Source: Algoriphagus sp. AGSA1 (GTDB lineage Bacteria; Bacteroidota; Bacteroidia; Cytophagales; Cyclobacteriaceae). Taken from it: DNA of 64,000 bases. The DNA is taken from contig NZ_JAJUWR010000014.1 of the NCBI RefSeq assembly GCF_021390545.1, positions 62,001-126,000 on the forward strand, written 5' to 3'. Under the pieces are notes generated by a model. That model was not told where the DNA came from, ran no database searches, and saw only the letters and a program-made list of their open reading frames with translations. Shown piece after piece: positions 34,688 to 44,023 of the stretch (positions are counted from its first letter, which is position 1; the number at the start of each line of letters is the position of its first letter). Both the position numbers and the translations under genes were made by a program.

Positions 34688-35740
34688 ATGAAGTACCTGG
34701 TGACCGGAACTGCCGGATTTATTGGATTTCACGTTGCAAAACATTTGTTGGATAGGGGAGATGAGGTAGTAGGTCTGGATATTATCAATGATTACTACGA
34801 CATTAATCTAAAGTATGCCCGTCTGGATCATATGGGCGTACGAAGAGACCAGGTGAAAAGGGATTTGTTAGTGCAGTCGGATACTATTTCAGGATATAGA
34901 TTTATCCAGCTTGACCTTTCTGAGAAAAAGCCATTGTTAGATCTCTTTGCCAAGGAGAAGTTTGATGTGGTCATACATCTGGCAGCACAGGCAGGGGTTC
35001 GCTATTCCTTAACCAATCCGGAGGTGTATATCGAAAGCAATATTGTAGCTTTTATGAATATCCTGGAGTGCTGCCGTTTTCATCCAGTCAAGCACTTAGT
35101 ATATGCTTCCTCAAGCTCAGTATATGGATCCAATGAGAAAATGCCTTTTACTACTTCTGATTCTGTGGATCATCCTATCAGCTTGTATGCAGCTTCGAAG
35201 AAGTCCAATGAACTAATGGCCCATACCTACAGTCATCTATTCAACATTCCCACTACGGGATTAAGGTTTTTTACGGTTTATGGACCTTGGGGAAGACCGG
35301 ATATGGCATTGTTTCTGTTTACTGAAGCCATCATGAAAGGAGAGCCTATCCAGGTTTTTAACTATGGCAACATGAAGCGGGACTTCACTTACATAGACGA
35401 TATTGTACTTGGGGTAGTCAAAGTGGCTGATAGGCCAGCTAGGCCTAATGAAGACTTTGACGGACAAGATCCTGATCCGGGAAGTTCAAAAGCCCCATAC
35501 AAAGTATATAACATAGGGAACTCCGCGCCGGTACTCTTGATGGACTACATCCGTGCAGTGGAAAAAGGATTAGGAAAGGAAGCCCAAATGAATCTTTTGC
35601 CACTTCAGCACGGAGATGTTCCTGCCTCGCATGCGGATGTATCAGATCTGGTAAGAGATACAGGATATAAACCGGATACTCCGATTGACGAGGGTGTGAA
35701 ATCGTTTACCGATTGGTATTTAGACTACTACAAGAAATAA
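34688..35740 (+). CDS. NAD-dependent epimerase, UDP-glucuronate 4-epimerase-like
   Basis: A 350-aa extended SDR. Motifs are YLVTGTAGFIGFHVAKHLL (NAD binding), VIHLAAQAGVRYSLTNPEVYIESN, LVYASSSSVYGSNEKMPF and the YxxxK pair in SLYAASKKSNELMAHTYSHLF. The RRD-like region MKRDFTYIDDIVLGVV fits UDP-glucuronate/galacturonate epimerases, which supply UDP-galacturonate for envelope polysaccharides. The exact sugar is inferred. It lies between a glycosyltransferase and the dehydratase gene (3-base gap). Confidence 0.9.
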   Translation: MKYLVTGTAGFIGFHVAKHLLDRGDEVVGLDIINDYYDINLKYARLDHMGVRRDQVKRDLLVQSDTISGYRFIQLDLSEKKPLLDLFAKEKFDVVIHLAAQAGVRYSLTNPEVYIESNIVAFMNILECCRFHPVKHLVYASSSSVYGSNEKMPFTTSDSVDHPISLYAASKKSNELMAHTYSHLFNIPTTGLRFFTVYGPWGRPDMALFLFTEAIMKGEPIQVFNYGNMKRDFTYIDDIVLGVVKVADRPARPNEDFDGQDPDPGSSKAPYKVYNIGNSAPVLLMDYIRAVEKGLGKEAQMNLLPLQHGDVPASHADVSDLVRDTGYKPDTPIDEGVKSFTDWYLDYYKK

Positions 35741-35743
35741 GAC

Positions 35744-36796
35744 ATGAGTAAATCAATTTTAATCACTGGCGGTGCAGGTTTTATCGGCTGTCACGTAGTA
35801 CAACTTTTCGTAGAAAAGTATCCGGAATACAAGATTGTTAATTTGGATGCCTTGACGTATGCCGGGAATCTTGAGAATCTAAAAGGAGTAGAAGGTTCCT
35901 CAAATTATTTCTTCGAAAAAGTAGATATTCAGGATGCTGATGCATTGTCAACGGTATTTGAAAAACATGCTATTACAGATGTTATTCACTTGGCTGCTGA
36001 GTCTCATGTGGATAGGTCTATTACCGACCCTTTGGCTTTCGTAAAGACCAATGTCTTTGGCACCGTCAATTTGCTGAATGTGGCGAAGGAATTCTGGAAG
36101 GAAGATTTTTCCGGACATCTGTTTTACCATGTCTCTACGGATGAGGTATATGGTTCTTTGCATGATGGCGGGTTCTTTTTGGAAACCACTTCATACGACC
36201 CCCAGTCTCCCTATTCTGCATCTAAGGCTGCTTCAGACCATTTTGTCCGTGCCTATGCCAATACCTATAAGATGAGAACTGTGGTCTCCAACTGCTCCAA
36301 TAATTATGGGCCAAACCACTTTCCTGAAAAACTGATCCCACTTTGTATTCATAATATCCGGAACAACAAACCTTTGCCCGTGTATGGAAAAGGGGAAAAT
36401 GTGAGAGACTGGCTATTTGTAAAGGATCATGCCAGGGCTATAGATACTGTATTCCACAAAGGAAAAGATGGGGAGACCTATAATATCGGCGGCTTCAATG
36501 AGTGGAAAAACATAGACATTGTAAAACTGCTTTGTGCCAAAATGGATTTAAAACTGGGTAGGGAAGCAGGGACCTCCGAGAAGCTGATCACCTATGTGAA
36601 AGACCGTGCAGGACATGACCTACGCTATGCAATTGATGCCACTAAAATCCAAAAAGAACTTGGATGGGAGCCAAGCCTGCAATTTGAGGAAGGGATAGAA
36701 ATTACCATTGACTGGTATTTGAACAATCAAGACTGGCTGGATCATGTCACTTCGGGTGCGTATCAGGAATATTATTCCAAGCACTATGAGAGTTGA
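35744..36796 (+). CDS. rfbB: dTDP-glucose 4,6-dehydratase
   Basis: A 350-aa extended SDR. Characteristic motifs are ILITGGAGFIGCHVVQLF, VNLDALTYAGNLENLKG, VIHLAAESHVDRSI, FYHVSTDEVYGSL, DPQSPYSASKAASDHFVRAYANTY, VVSNCSNNYGPNHFPEKLIPLCI and YGKGENVRDWLFVKDH. It converts dTDP-glucose to dTDP-4-keto-6-deoxyglucose for deoxyhexose synthesis. The other rfb genes (A, C, D) are not adjacent. A terminator follows 26 bases after its stop. Confidence 0.95.
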   Translation: MSKSILITGGAGFIGCHVVQLFVEKYPEYKIVNLDALTYAGNLENLKGVEGSSNYFFEKVDIQDADALSTVFEKHAITDVIHLAAESHVDRSITDPLAFVKTNVFGTVNLLNVAKEFWKEDFSGHLFYHVSTDEVYGSLHDGGFFLETTSYDPQSPYSASKAASDHFVRAYANTYKMRTVVSNCSNNYGPNHFPEKLIPLCIHNIRNNKPLPVYGKGENVRDWLFVKDHARAIDTVFHKGKDGETYNIGGFNEWKNIDIVKLLCAKMDLKLGREAGTSEKLITYVKDRAGHDLRYAIDATKIQKELGWEPSLQFEEGIEITIDWYLNNQDWLDHVTSGAYQEYYSKHYES

Positions 36797-36822
36797 TTGG
36801 ATACAAAAACTTTGAAATACCT

Positions 36823-36857
36823 AAGGCACTTGAGAATATCCGGTGCCTTGTTTTTTA
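36823..36857 (+). terminator. Rho-independent terminator of the sugar cluster
   Basis: AAGGCAC (36823-36829) pairs with GTGCCTT (36843-36849) and is followed by GTTTTTT. It closes the three-gene cluster ending with rfbB. Confidence 0.75.
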
Positions 36858-36864
36858 CGGGTGG

Positions 36865-36896
36865 TTTGGGGGGTGATTTCATTTTGGTTTTCTTTG
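36865..36896 (+). promoter_or_regulatory. Candidate promoter of M1 peptidase gene
   Basis: TTTG (36865-36868), 20 bases, then TTTCTTTG (36889-36896) matches the -33/-7 pattern except for one base. It lies directly after the preceding terminator and 10 bases before the ATG. Confidence 0.45.
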
Positions 36897-36906
36897 TAAA
36901 AATTTC

Positions 36907-38754
36907 ATGAATATGCAGATAAACTTGGCAAAGCCTTTCAAAGGGCTTTTTCTTTTCATGGTAATGAGCAGTGGTGTCTTTGCCCAAACGGGTAGGTTCC
37001 AGCAGGCTGCTGATTATCAGATGGATGTCGATATGGACGTCAATACCAATCAATACAAGGGAACCCAAGTATTGATTTACACAAATAATTCTCCTGATAC
37101 ATTGGATCGGGTATTTTATCACTTATACTTCAATGCTTTCCAGCCAGGCAGTATGATGGATCAAAGATCCAGAACCATCACAGATCCAGATCGCAGAGTG
37201 GGTACCCGCATCAGCAAGCTGAAGCCTGAGGAGATAGGATATCTGCGGGTGAACAGCCTTAGTATGAATGGCACGCCTGTAGAATATAGAGAGGTGGGAA
37301 CTATCCTGGAAGTAGAGCTTCCTGAACCTATATTGCCAAATTCTGAGGCTAAATTCGAAATGTCATTTGAGGGACAGGTGCCTGTGCAGATCAGAAGGTC
37401 TGGAAGAGACAGTGAAGAGGGAGTCCGCTTTTCTATGTCACAATGGTATCCCAAAATGTCTGAATATGACGAGCAGGGATGGCATGCCAATCCTTACATA
37501 GGCCGTGAATTCTATGGTATCTGGGGCGATTTTGACGTGAAGATCACCATAGACAAATCCTATATACTTGGGGGAACAGGCTACCTTCAAAATCCCAATG
37601 AGATTGGATATGGGTATGAAGATGAAGGAGTAGCCGTCACTCAGCCTCAGGGAGATAAACTCACTTGGCACTTCAATGCGCCAAAGGTTCACGACTTCAT
37701 GTGGGCTGCAGATCCAAAGTATCGCCATGATAAAGTGGAAATGGCCAATGGGATCACCGTGCATCACCTATATATTCCTAAGGATGGATCTACTGAAAAC
37801 TGGGAAAAACTAAAAGAATATACGCCAAAAGCAATCGAATTTATGTCTGAGCATTTTGGTCAATATCCTTATAAGCAGTTCTCGGTAATTCAAGGTGGTG
37901 ACGGCGGTATGGAATATCCTATGTCCACGCTGATTACAGGTGGTAGGAATCTAAGCAGTCTGGTAGGGGTGATGGTACATGAACTGGCTCACAGCTGGTT
38001 CCAGGGAGTTTTGGCGACCAATGAAGCGCTATATCCATGGATGGATGAAGGGTTTACAAGCTATGCTACATCTTTGGCCATGTCAGCGATTTATCAACCG
38101 AGTGAAGATCCGCTAAAAGGGGCTTATTCAGGATACTACAGATTAGTGAGTTCAGGCAAAGAGGAGCCAATGAGCACACATGCTGATCACTATAATACCA
38201 ATGCAGCCTACAGCACCGCCGCTTATTCCAAAGGGGCAGTCTTTTTGGCTCAGTTGGGCTACATCATCGGAGATGATGCTAGAGACAAAGGGATGTTGAG
38301 GTATTGGAATACTTGGGGGTTTAAGCATCCTAATGCAAATGATTTTATCCGCGTGATGGAAAAGGAGAGCGGCTTGGAGCTGGATTGGTATAAGGAATAC
38401 TTTGTATATACCACCAAGACTATAGATTATGGTATCAAGAACGTATCCGAAAATGGAGAGAAGACTGACATTACGTTGGAGCGGATCGGGATGATGCCTA
38501 TGCCAATAGACTTGCTGATCACGTATAAGGATGGTACTTCAGAGATGGTCTATCTACCGTTAGAAATCATGCGAGGAGAAAAGCCTCAGGAAAATGAAGC
38601 AACTCCACGAGTGATGTCTGATGCTTGGCCATGGACAAACCTGAGCAAAACCATCACTGTCAATAAAAAGTCCTCGGCCATACAATCAATAGAAATAGAT
38701 CCGAGTAAAAGGCTTGCCGATATAAATCAAGTTAATAATAAGTTGGATTTATAA
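36907..38754 (+). CDS. Exported M1-family metallopeptidase
   Basis: A 615-aa protein with an N-terminal signal peptide (LFLFMVMSSGVFAQTG). The M1 beta domain (about 35-270) is followed by the catalytic domain: the GAMEN-like exopeptidase loop appears as GGDGGMEYPMSTLITGG, and zinc ligands as VMVHELAHSWF plus the Glu in PWMDEGFTSYA 19 residues later. Members cleave N-terminal residues from peptides in the envelope or outside the cell. A C-terminal beta region (about 500-615) completes it. It has its own promoter candidate and terminator. Confidence 0.93.
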   Translation: MNMQINLAKPFKGLFLFMVMSSGVFAQTGRFQQAADYQMDVDMDVNTNQYKGTQVLIYTNNSPDTLDRVFYHLYFNAFQPGSMMDQRSRTITDPDRRVGTRISKLKPEEIGYLRVNSLSMNGTPVEYREVGTILEVELPEPILPNSEAKFEMSFEGQVPVQIRRSGRDSEEGVRFSMSQWYPKMSEYDEQGWHANPYIGREFYGIWGDFDVKITIDKSYILGGTGYLQNPNEIGYGYEDEGVAVTQPQGDKLTWHFNAPKVHDFMWAADPKYRHDKVEMANGITVHHLYIPKDGSTENWEKLKEYTPKAIEFMSEHFGQYPYKQFSVIQGGDGGMEYPMSTLITGGRNLSSLVGVMVHELAHSWFQGVLATNEALYPWMDEGFTSYATSLAMSAIYQPSEDPLKGAYSGYYRLVSSGKEEPMSTHADHYNTNAAYSTAAYSKGAVFLAQLGYIIGDDARDKGMLRYWNTWGFKHPNANDFIRVMEKESGLELDWYKEYFVYTTKTIDYGIKNVSENGEKTDITLERIGMMPMPIDLLITYKDGTSEMVYLPLEIMRGEKPQENEATPRVMSDAWPWTNLSKTITVNKKSSAIQSIEIDPSKRLADINQVNNKLDL

Positions 38755-38780
38755 TCACTCCTTACAAAAACCAGATATAA

Positions 38781-38812
38781 AAAAGGTGACCTTAGAGTCA
38801 CCTTCTTTTTTT
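38781..38812 (+). terminator. Rho-independent terminator after M1 peptidase
   Basis: AAAAGGTGAC and GTCACCTT form an 8-base core stem with loop CTTAGA, followed by CTTTTTTT. It lies 26 bases after the peptidase stop. Confidence 0.85.
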
Positions 38813-38822
38813 AGTTTTTGGG

Positions 38823-38999
38823 TCATCCTGCATTCTTCATGTCTTGGACTTCTTTACGAATATCCTGAGCTAGGTTTTTCAAATCTTGCATTCCTTTTCT
38901 AACTCGTGTACCAGCTGCCTGATTTCCTTTTTCGTAGAACTTTTCAAAGTCGTCTTTAAGAGAATTGACTAATTCGCTTACTTCACTGAATTTGCTCAT
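38823..38999 (-). CDS. Histone H1-like (Hc1-type) small protein
   Basis: A 58-aa protein starting MSKFSEVSELVNSLKDDFEK and containing the conserved GNQAAGTRVRKGMQDLKNLAQDIRKEV. This is the core of the short histone H1-like proteins annotated in Bacteroidota. They are thought to bind DNA or nucleic acids, but the role is not established, and the lysine/alanine-rich tail seen in chlamydial Hc1 is absent. It is too short for a 60-residue cut-off. It lies 100 bases downstream of the SPT-like gene on the same strand. Confidence 0.85.
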   Translation of the reverse strand: MSKFSEVSELVNSLKDDFEKFYEKGNQAAGTRVRKGMQDLKNLAQDIRKEVQDMKNAG

Positions 39000-39099
39000 A
39001 GTAAAAGTGTTTTTTAAAGTTGATGATAAGTTAATTACAATTCAATATAGCCCAAATACTTGCTAAATCAATCCAGAGGGCATTTTTTTTGAATATTTT

Positions 39100-40350
39100 T
39101 TACTCACCAAAGGATAATGCAAGTGCAGAATTCTTATATACTCCACTGGTCAATTTCTCTTTGATAGCAGCAAAAGCAGTGACGGTTTCCTCTACATCTT
39201 CTAGGGTATGTACAGCAGTAGGGATCAATCTTAGGATAATCATGCCTTTAGGCACCACTGGATATATCACTACAGAACAGAAGATTCCGTAATTTTCTCT
39301 TAAGTCCTGAGTCAATGAGGCAGCTTCGCCCACAGTACCGTTCAGTACCACAGGTGTCACAGGAGAATTGGATTTTCCCGTGCTGAAGCCATTGTCATGA
39401 AGCCCTTTTCTAAGAGCTCCCACGATTTTCCATAGGTTGTCTTTCAGTTCAGGCTGGGTTTTCAATAGTTCAAGACGTTTTAGCGCACCTTTTACCAATA
39501 GCATAGGCAGAGATTTGGCAAATATCTGTGAACGCATATTGTATCTTAAATATAGGATCACCTCAGGATCGCCAGCAATGAATGCCCCGATGCTAGCCAT
39601 AGATTTGGCAAATGTGGAGAAATAAAGATCCACCTGATCCTGCACTCCCTGCTCCTCATCTGTACCGGCACCTGTCTTACCCAGGGTACCAAAGCCATGT
39701 GCATCGTCTATCAGTAATCTGAAATCAAACTTTTTCTTAAGTTCAACAATCTCCTTTAACTTGCCCTGATCACCGGTCATCCCAAATACACCTTCAGTGA
39801 TCACCAGAATACCTCCGCCGGTTTCATTGGCAAGTTTTGTGGCTCTTTCTAACTGTTTTTCACAGTTTTCTATGTCATTATGAGGAAACACATATCGCTT
39901 GCCCAGATGCATTCTTAATGCATCGATGATACAAGCATGGCACTCTGAATCATAGACTACCACATCTTTTCTATCAAGGAGTGAATCTATCACAGACATG
40001 ATTCCCTGATAGCCGTAATTCAACAAATAGGCTTTCTTTTTATTGACAAAAGCGGCCAATTCATCCTCTAGTTGCTCGTGAAGGCTGGTCTGCCCGGACA
40101 TCATACGTGCGCCCATAGGGTAGGCGGCGCCATATTCAGCGGCTGCATCAGCGTCAGCTTTTCGTACTTCAGGATGATTTGCTAGGCCTAGGTAATTATT
40201 CAAACTCCAGGTAAGAACATCCTTCCCCTGAAATTTCATTCTTGGAGCAATTTTACCTTCTAGTTTCGGGAAGGAGAAATAGCCGTCTGCAAACTCGGAG
40301 TGTTTGCCCAAAGGGCCCATGTTCATTTTTAATTTTGCAAATAGATCCAA
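39100..40350 (-). CDS. Alpha-oxoamine synthase, serine palmitoyltransferase / cysteate acyltransferase-like
   Basis: A 416-aa PLP enzyme. Motifs are WSLNNYLGLANHPEVRKAD, PMGARMMSGQTSLHEQLE, SECHACIIDALRMHLGKR, ILVITEGVFGMTGDQGKL, LLIDDAHGFGTLGKTG and the PLP lysine in YFSTFAKSMASIGAF. The family condenses an amino acid with an acyl-thioester. In Bacteroidota this subgroup is linked to sphingolipid or, with cysteate, sulfonolipid synthesis. KBL and BioF are alternatives. The TTG start at 40350 gives the conserved N-terminus MDLFAKLKMNMGPLG. A perfect -7 promoter lies 55 bases upstream. Confidence 0.85.
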   Translation of the reverse strand: MDLFAKLKMNMGPLGKHSEFADGYFSFPKLEGKIAPRMKFQGKDVLTWSLNNYLGLANHPEVRKADADAAAEYGAAYPMGARMMSGQTSLHEQLEDELAAFVNKKKAYLLNYGYQGIMSVIDSLLDRKDVVVYDSECHACIIDALRMHLGKRYVFPHNDIENCEKQLERATKLANETGGGILVITEGVFGMTGDQGKLKEIVELKKKFDFRLLIDDAHGFGTLGKTGAGTDEEQGVQDQVDLYFSTFAKSMASIGAFIAGDPEVILYLRYNMRSQIFAKSLPMLLVKGALKRLELLKTQPELKDNLWKIVGALRKGLHDNGFSTGKSNSPVTPVVLNGTVGEAASLTQDLRENYGIFCSVVIYPVVPKGMIILRLIPTAVHTLEDVEETVTAFAAIKEKLTSGVYKNSALALSFGE

Positions 40351-40404
40351 AGCGTTTCGAATTTAAGTGATAAGGGATTTAATGATCTGTTCATTAAAAT
40401 CCGA

Positions 40405-40436
40405 CAAAAATAAAACTTAATTGCCTGCCAAGCAAA
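40405..40436 (-). promoter_or_regulatory. Promoter of the SPT-like gene
   Basis: On the minus strand TTTG (40436-40433), 20 bases, then TATTTTTG (40412-40405) fits the Bacteroidota consensus with a perfect -7 element. It lies in the gap shared with the divergent accC gene. Confidence 0.6.
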
Positions 40437-40528
40437 AAACGCCCCTGAAACAAATGATTCTTACCAAAGCTCAGATTATTTTGCTTATTTAGCCAAAACC
40501 CAAAAAACTAATTTTTAACACCAGTGAC

Positions 40529-42025
40529 ATGCCCAAAATCAAGAAAATACTAGTTGCCAATAGAGGCGAGATCAGTCTGAGGATAATGCGTACAGTCAGA
40601 CAAATGAATATACGCACAGTAGCGGTGTATAGCGAGGCCGATAGGCTTTCACCTCATGTGCTTTTTGCAGATGAGGCCGTCTGCCTAGGACCACCTCCAT
40701 CAGCGCAGTCTTATCTATTGGGAGATAAAATCATAGAGGCATGTAAAGAGCTAGACGTGGATGCCATACATCCCGGCTATGGGTTTTTATCGGAAAACGC
40801 GGATTTTGCCAAAAAAGTGGCTGAGGCAGGATTACTATTTATTGGGCCCTCTCCTGAATCAATTACCATAATGGGAAGCAAACTTGCGGCTAAACAAGCT
40901 GTAGGTAAGTATAACATTCCCTTAGTTCCTGGCACTGAAAAAGCCATATCCGATGTAGAGGAAGCTAAGGCCAGGGCTGCTGAAATAGGTTATCCAATCC
41001 TGATAAAAGCCAGCGCGGGAGGGGGAGGTAAAGGAATGCGTATCGTAGAAAATGAGGCCGAATTCGAAGAGCAAATGCAAAGGGCCGTAAGTGAAGCCCA
41101 ATCATCCTTTGGTGACAGTGCGGTATTTATAGAGAAGTATATTTCCTCTCCCCGGCATATAGAAATCCAGGTGCTTGGAGATCAACAAGGAAATATTGTA
41201 TATCTATTTGAGCGGGAATGCTCCATCCAACGCAGACACCAAAAGGTGGTGGAGGAGGCTCCCTCTTCAGTAGTCTCACCCTCAATGCGCAAAGCTATGG
41301 GAGAGGCCGCAGTAGGAGTGGCCAAAGCATGCGGATATTTTGGTGCCGGTACGGTGGAATTCATTGTGGATGCGGATTTGAATTTCTTTTTCTTGGAAAT
41401 GAATACCCGCCTGCAAGTAGAACATCCTGTGACCGAAATGATCACGGGAAAGGATCTTGTACGTGAACAAATACTCATAGCTGAAGGCAATTCTCTCTCA
41501 TTCACTCAAGAGGACTTGCAGATCAACGGCCATTCCCTGGAGGTACGGGTATATGCCGAAGACCCCAAGAATAATTTCCTCCCGGACATCGGAAGATTGC
41601 AGACATATCAAAGGCCGCAAGGTGCAGGAATCCGTGTGGATGATGGTTTTGAGGAAGGAATGGATATTCCGATATATTATGATCCTATGATTGCGAAGCT
41701 GATCACCCACGCTGAAACAAGGGATGCGGCTATTCACAAAATGGTTCAAGCCATCGAGGAATATAAGATAGTGGGAATCCAGACCACGCTCGATTTTTGT
41801 AAGTTTGCGATCGCTCACGAGGCTTTTAGAAGCGGGAATTTTGACACTAAATTTGTGGAGAATTACTTTGACCCTGCAGTGCTCGATGATGAGTTTACTG
41901 ATTCAGAGCTAGGATTACTCTCAGCGTTAGCTGTGGAATTTTATACTAAGAATCAATCCGGAGGAAGTGTGCAGGAAGGATCTATGCCAAAAACTAAATC
42001 GGCCTGGAGAGCTCGGCTTCAATAG
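40529..42025 (+). CDS. accC: Biotin carboxylase subunit (acyl-CoA carboxylase type)
   Basis: A 498-aa ATP-grasp carboxylase. Motifs are KILVANRGEISLRIMRT, DAIHPGYGFLSENADFA, ILIKASAGGGGKGMRIV (ATP), HIEIQVLGDQQGNIV, ERECSIQRRHQKVVEEAPS and FLEMNTRLQVEHPVTEMITG. It carboxylates biotin on a carrier protein. The 498-aa length exceeds the usual AccC of about 450, so it may serve a propionyl- or methylcrotonyl-type carboxylase rather than fatty acid synthesis. No carrier or transferase gene is adjacent. DUF1015 begins one base after its stop. Confidence 0.9.
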   Translation: MPKIKKILVANRGEISLRIMRTVRQMNIRTVAVYSEADRLSPHVLFADEAVCLGPPPSAQSYLLGDKIIEACKELDVDAIHPGYGFLSENADFAKKVAEAGLLFIGPSPESITIMGSKLAAKQAVGKYNIPLVPGTEKAISDVEEAKARAAEIGYPILIKASAGGGGKGMRIVENEAEFEEQMQRAVSEAQSSFGDSAVFIEKYISSPRHIEIQVLGDQQGNIVYLFERECSIQRRHQKVVEEAPSSVVSPSMRKAMGEAAVGVAKACGYFGAGTVEFIVDADLNFFFLEMNTRLQVEHPVTEMITGKDLVREQILIAEGNSLSFTQEDLQINGHSLEVRVYAEDPKNNFLPDIGRLQTYQRPQGAGIRVDDGFEEGMDIPIYYDPMIAKLITHAETRDAAIHKMVQAIEEYKIVGIQTTLDFCKFAIAHEAFRSGNFDTKFVENYFDPAVLDDEFTDSELGLLSALAVEFYTKNQSGGSVQEGSMPKTKSAWRARLQ

Positions 42026-42026
42026 G

Positions 42027-43325
42027 ATGGCAGAGATACTACCTATCAGAGCATGGCGCTACGCCGATGCTTATACTCCTATGATGGAGGAATTGACCGC
42101 ACCTCTTTTTGATGTGGTGTCGGCAAGTCAGCGGAAGTTGCTCTATGAAAATCCCCTGAACAGTATTCATCTTTCTGTACCTCAGGGTGATAATCCTGCA
42201 GAACAAGCACTCAAAACCCTCCATAAATGGAAATCTAAGGGCATCATCTGCCAGGATATGAAGCCGGGAATCTATGTCTATTATCAATATTTCCGTCTTC
42301 CGGGAGAGCATGATGTGCGCTGTAGAAAAGGCTTTATAGCGCAGATAAAAGCCTACGATTGGAAGGAAGAAGTTATTTTAAGACATGAGAATACCATAGT
42401 CTCAGCTGTGAATGACCGAATTGATCTTTTGAAAACCACCCAGATCCAGACTAGTCCGACTCACGGCCTGTATGAAGACAAGGATGAGCAACTTGTACAA
42501 TACATGGATGATGCCATCGCAAATCCCCTATATGACTTGGAAGATTATCAGGGGGTCCGTGAGGTGATGGCGATAATCGACGAACCACATATTATAAGTC
42601 ATTTTATAAAAGTATTGGAAGATAAGCAGGTTGTACTTGCGGATGGGCATCACCGTCTGGAAGGGGCAATAGCTTACAGAAAGGCTATGGAGGGTACATC
42701 TCCTGAAAAGAAATGGAAGGGATATGATTATCACCTGATGTATCTGACCAATACCAGTGGAAACCATCTGAAAATCCTGCCTACCCACCGCTTGTTTTAT
42801 GGGATGGTACTTTCCCAGGATTTTTTCCTCAAAGAAGTAAGTGAATGGTTTGAGATAAAGAAATTTGGTGATCCTGAAGAATTAGGTGCTTATGCTTTTC
42901 ATAAACCACATACCTTTGGATTGGTAATGGGAGAGGAGAGCTATGTGCTTCAATTCAAAGAGGAGAGGATGGTCGAGATCAACTTGCATATGCCAGAAAG
43001 CATCAGAAATCTTGATTTGGTAGTGCTCCACGAGGTATTGTTCGCCAGGATTTTGAATATACAGATAGCTGATCAGCGTACTTCCGACCAATTAGCCTAC
43101 GAACGTAATTTTTCAAAATGTATAGGAGAAGTCCGTTCAGGAAAAGCAAGCTTTGCTGTGATCACGAGGGAATTAGAATTAGAACAAGTGTTAGAAGTGT
43201 GCAGGAGTGGAGAGGTAATGCCGCAAAAATCCACCTATTTCTATCCCAAAGCATTGGGCGGGTTGCTTTTTGCCAGTATTGAACAAGATGAATTTGAATT
43301 CGAATATGAAGCCTTTTTTAAATAA
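42027..43325 (+). CDS. DUF1015-family protein
   Basis: A 432-aa cytoplasmic protein beginning MAEILPIRAWRYADAYTP. The family motif VVLADGHHRLEGAIAYRKAM (about residue 205) resembles the DGHHR-type motif of ParB/Srx-fold small-molecule kinases such as free-serine kinases, so a kinase role is possible but unproven. Other family segments are NDRIDLLKTTQIQTSPTHGLY and TRELELEQVLEVCRSGEVMPQKSTYFYPK. The ATG at 42027 was chosen: an upstream open stretch overlaps accC. The 3' end overlaps maf by 20 bases. Confidence 0.85.
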   Translation: MAEILPIRAWRYADAYTPMMEELTAPLFDVVSASQRKLLYENPLNSIHLSVPQGDNPAEQALKTLHKWKSKGIICQDMKPGIYVYYQYFRLPGEHDVRCRKGFIAQIKAYDWKEEVILRHENTIVSAVNDRIDLLKTTQIQTSPTHGLYEDKDEQLVQYMDDAIANPLYDLEDYQGVREVMAIIDEPHIISHFIKVLEDKQVVLADGHHRLEGAIAYRKAMEGTSPEKKWKGYDYHLMYLTNTSGNHLKILPTHRLFYGMVLSQDFFLKEVSEWFEIKKFGDPEELGAYAFHKPHTFGLVMGEESYVLQFKEERMVEINLHMPESIRNLDLVVLHEVLFARILNIQIADQRTSDQLAYERNFSKCIGEVRSGKASFAVITRELELEQVLEVCRSGEVMPQKSTYFYPKALGGLLFASIEQDEFEFEYEAFFK

Positions 43326-43893
43326 TCTATCAAATAAGAAAATTATCCTTGCCTCCAATTCCCCAAGGAGACAGGAATTGCTGAAAGGCTTGGAAATCGC
43401 ATTTGAAGTAAGGGTGAATGCTGTGGATGAAACTATCCCAAAGGATCTCCAGGCTGAGTATGTAGCTGCTTACCTTTCTAAACTGAAGTCTGAATCATTC
43501 GCCGATGAACTTAAAGATGATGAAATTCTAATTACTTCTGATACCGTGGTATTGGAGAACGGACATGTGCTAGGTAAGCCTAAAACTGAACAGGAAGCCT
43601 TCGATATGCTAAAGAGTCTTTCGGGGGCGACTCATTCGGTAATGACCGCGGTGACTTTAAGAGATAAGAAAAAGCAGATTACTCTGGAGGATGAGACTAT
43701 CGTTACTTTCCGTTTTTTGGAGGAGGAGGAGATCTGGCACTATATCCATGAATATAAGCCTATGGATAAAGCGGGGGCTTATGGTGTTCAGGAATGGATT
43801 GGTTTTATGGGGGTGGAAAAGATCGAAGGATCCTATTATACAGTAATGGGGTTTCCTTTACATTTGGTTTATGCACAGTTGAAAAAATGGTGA
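43306..43893 (+). CDS. maf: Maf-family nucleoside-triphosphate pyrophosphatase
   Basis: A 195-aa protein. The motif IILASNSPRRQELLKGL near residues 13-29 is diagnostic of Maf, a house-cleaning pyrophosphatase acting on dTTP/UTP or modified nucleotides. LITSDTVVLENGHVLGKPKTEQEA and MDKAGAYGVQEWIGF are further conserved parts. The ATG at 43306 lies inside the end of the DUF1015 gene; a TTG at 43270 would lengthen it but is unlikely. The overlap indicates translational coupling. A bidirectional terminator follows. Confidence 0.93.
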   Translation: MKPFLNNLSNKKIILASNSPRRQELLKGLEIAFEVRVNAVDETIPKDLQAEYVAAYLSKLKSESFADELKDDEILITSDTVVLENGHVLGKPKTEQEAFDMLKSLSGATHSVMTAVTLRDKKKQITLEDETIVTFRFLEEEEIWHYIHEYKPMDKAGAYGVQEWIGFMGVEKIEGSYYTVMGFPLHLVYAQLKKW

Positions 43894-43934
43894 TAGTAGT
43901 GTAGCCCGTCGTTGTTATATGAGGGACTAATGTG

Positions 43935-43970
43935 AAAAATGCCAGTGAGTCTAAACTAACTGGCATTTTT
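43935..43970. terminator. Bidirectional terminator between convergent maf and efflux-adaptor genes
   Basis: AAAAATGCCAGT and ACTGGCATTTTT form a perfect 12-base stem with a 12-base loop, with A- and T-runs on either side, so it can end transcription from both strands. Confidence 0.85.
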
Positions 43971-44023
43971 GCTGAAGTAATAAATAATCATTAGATCATG
44001 GTAAAACTTTCTCCTACCGCTAA

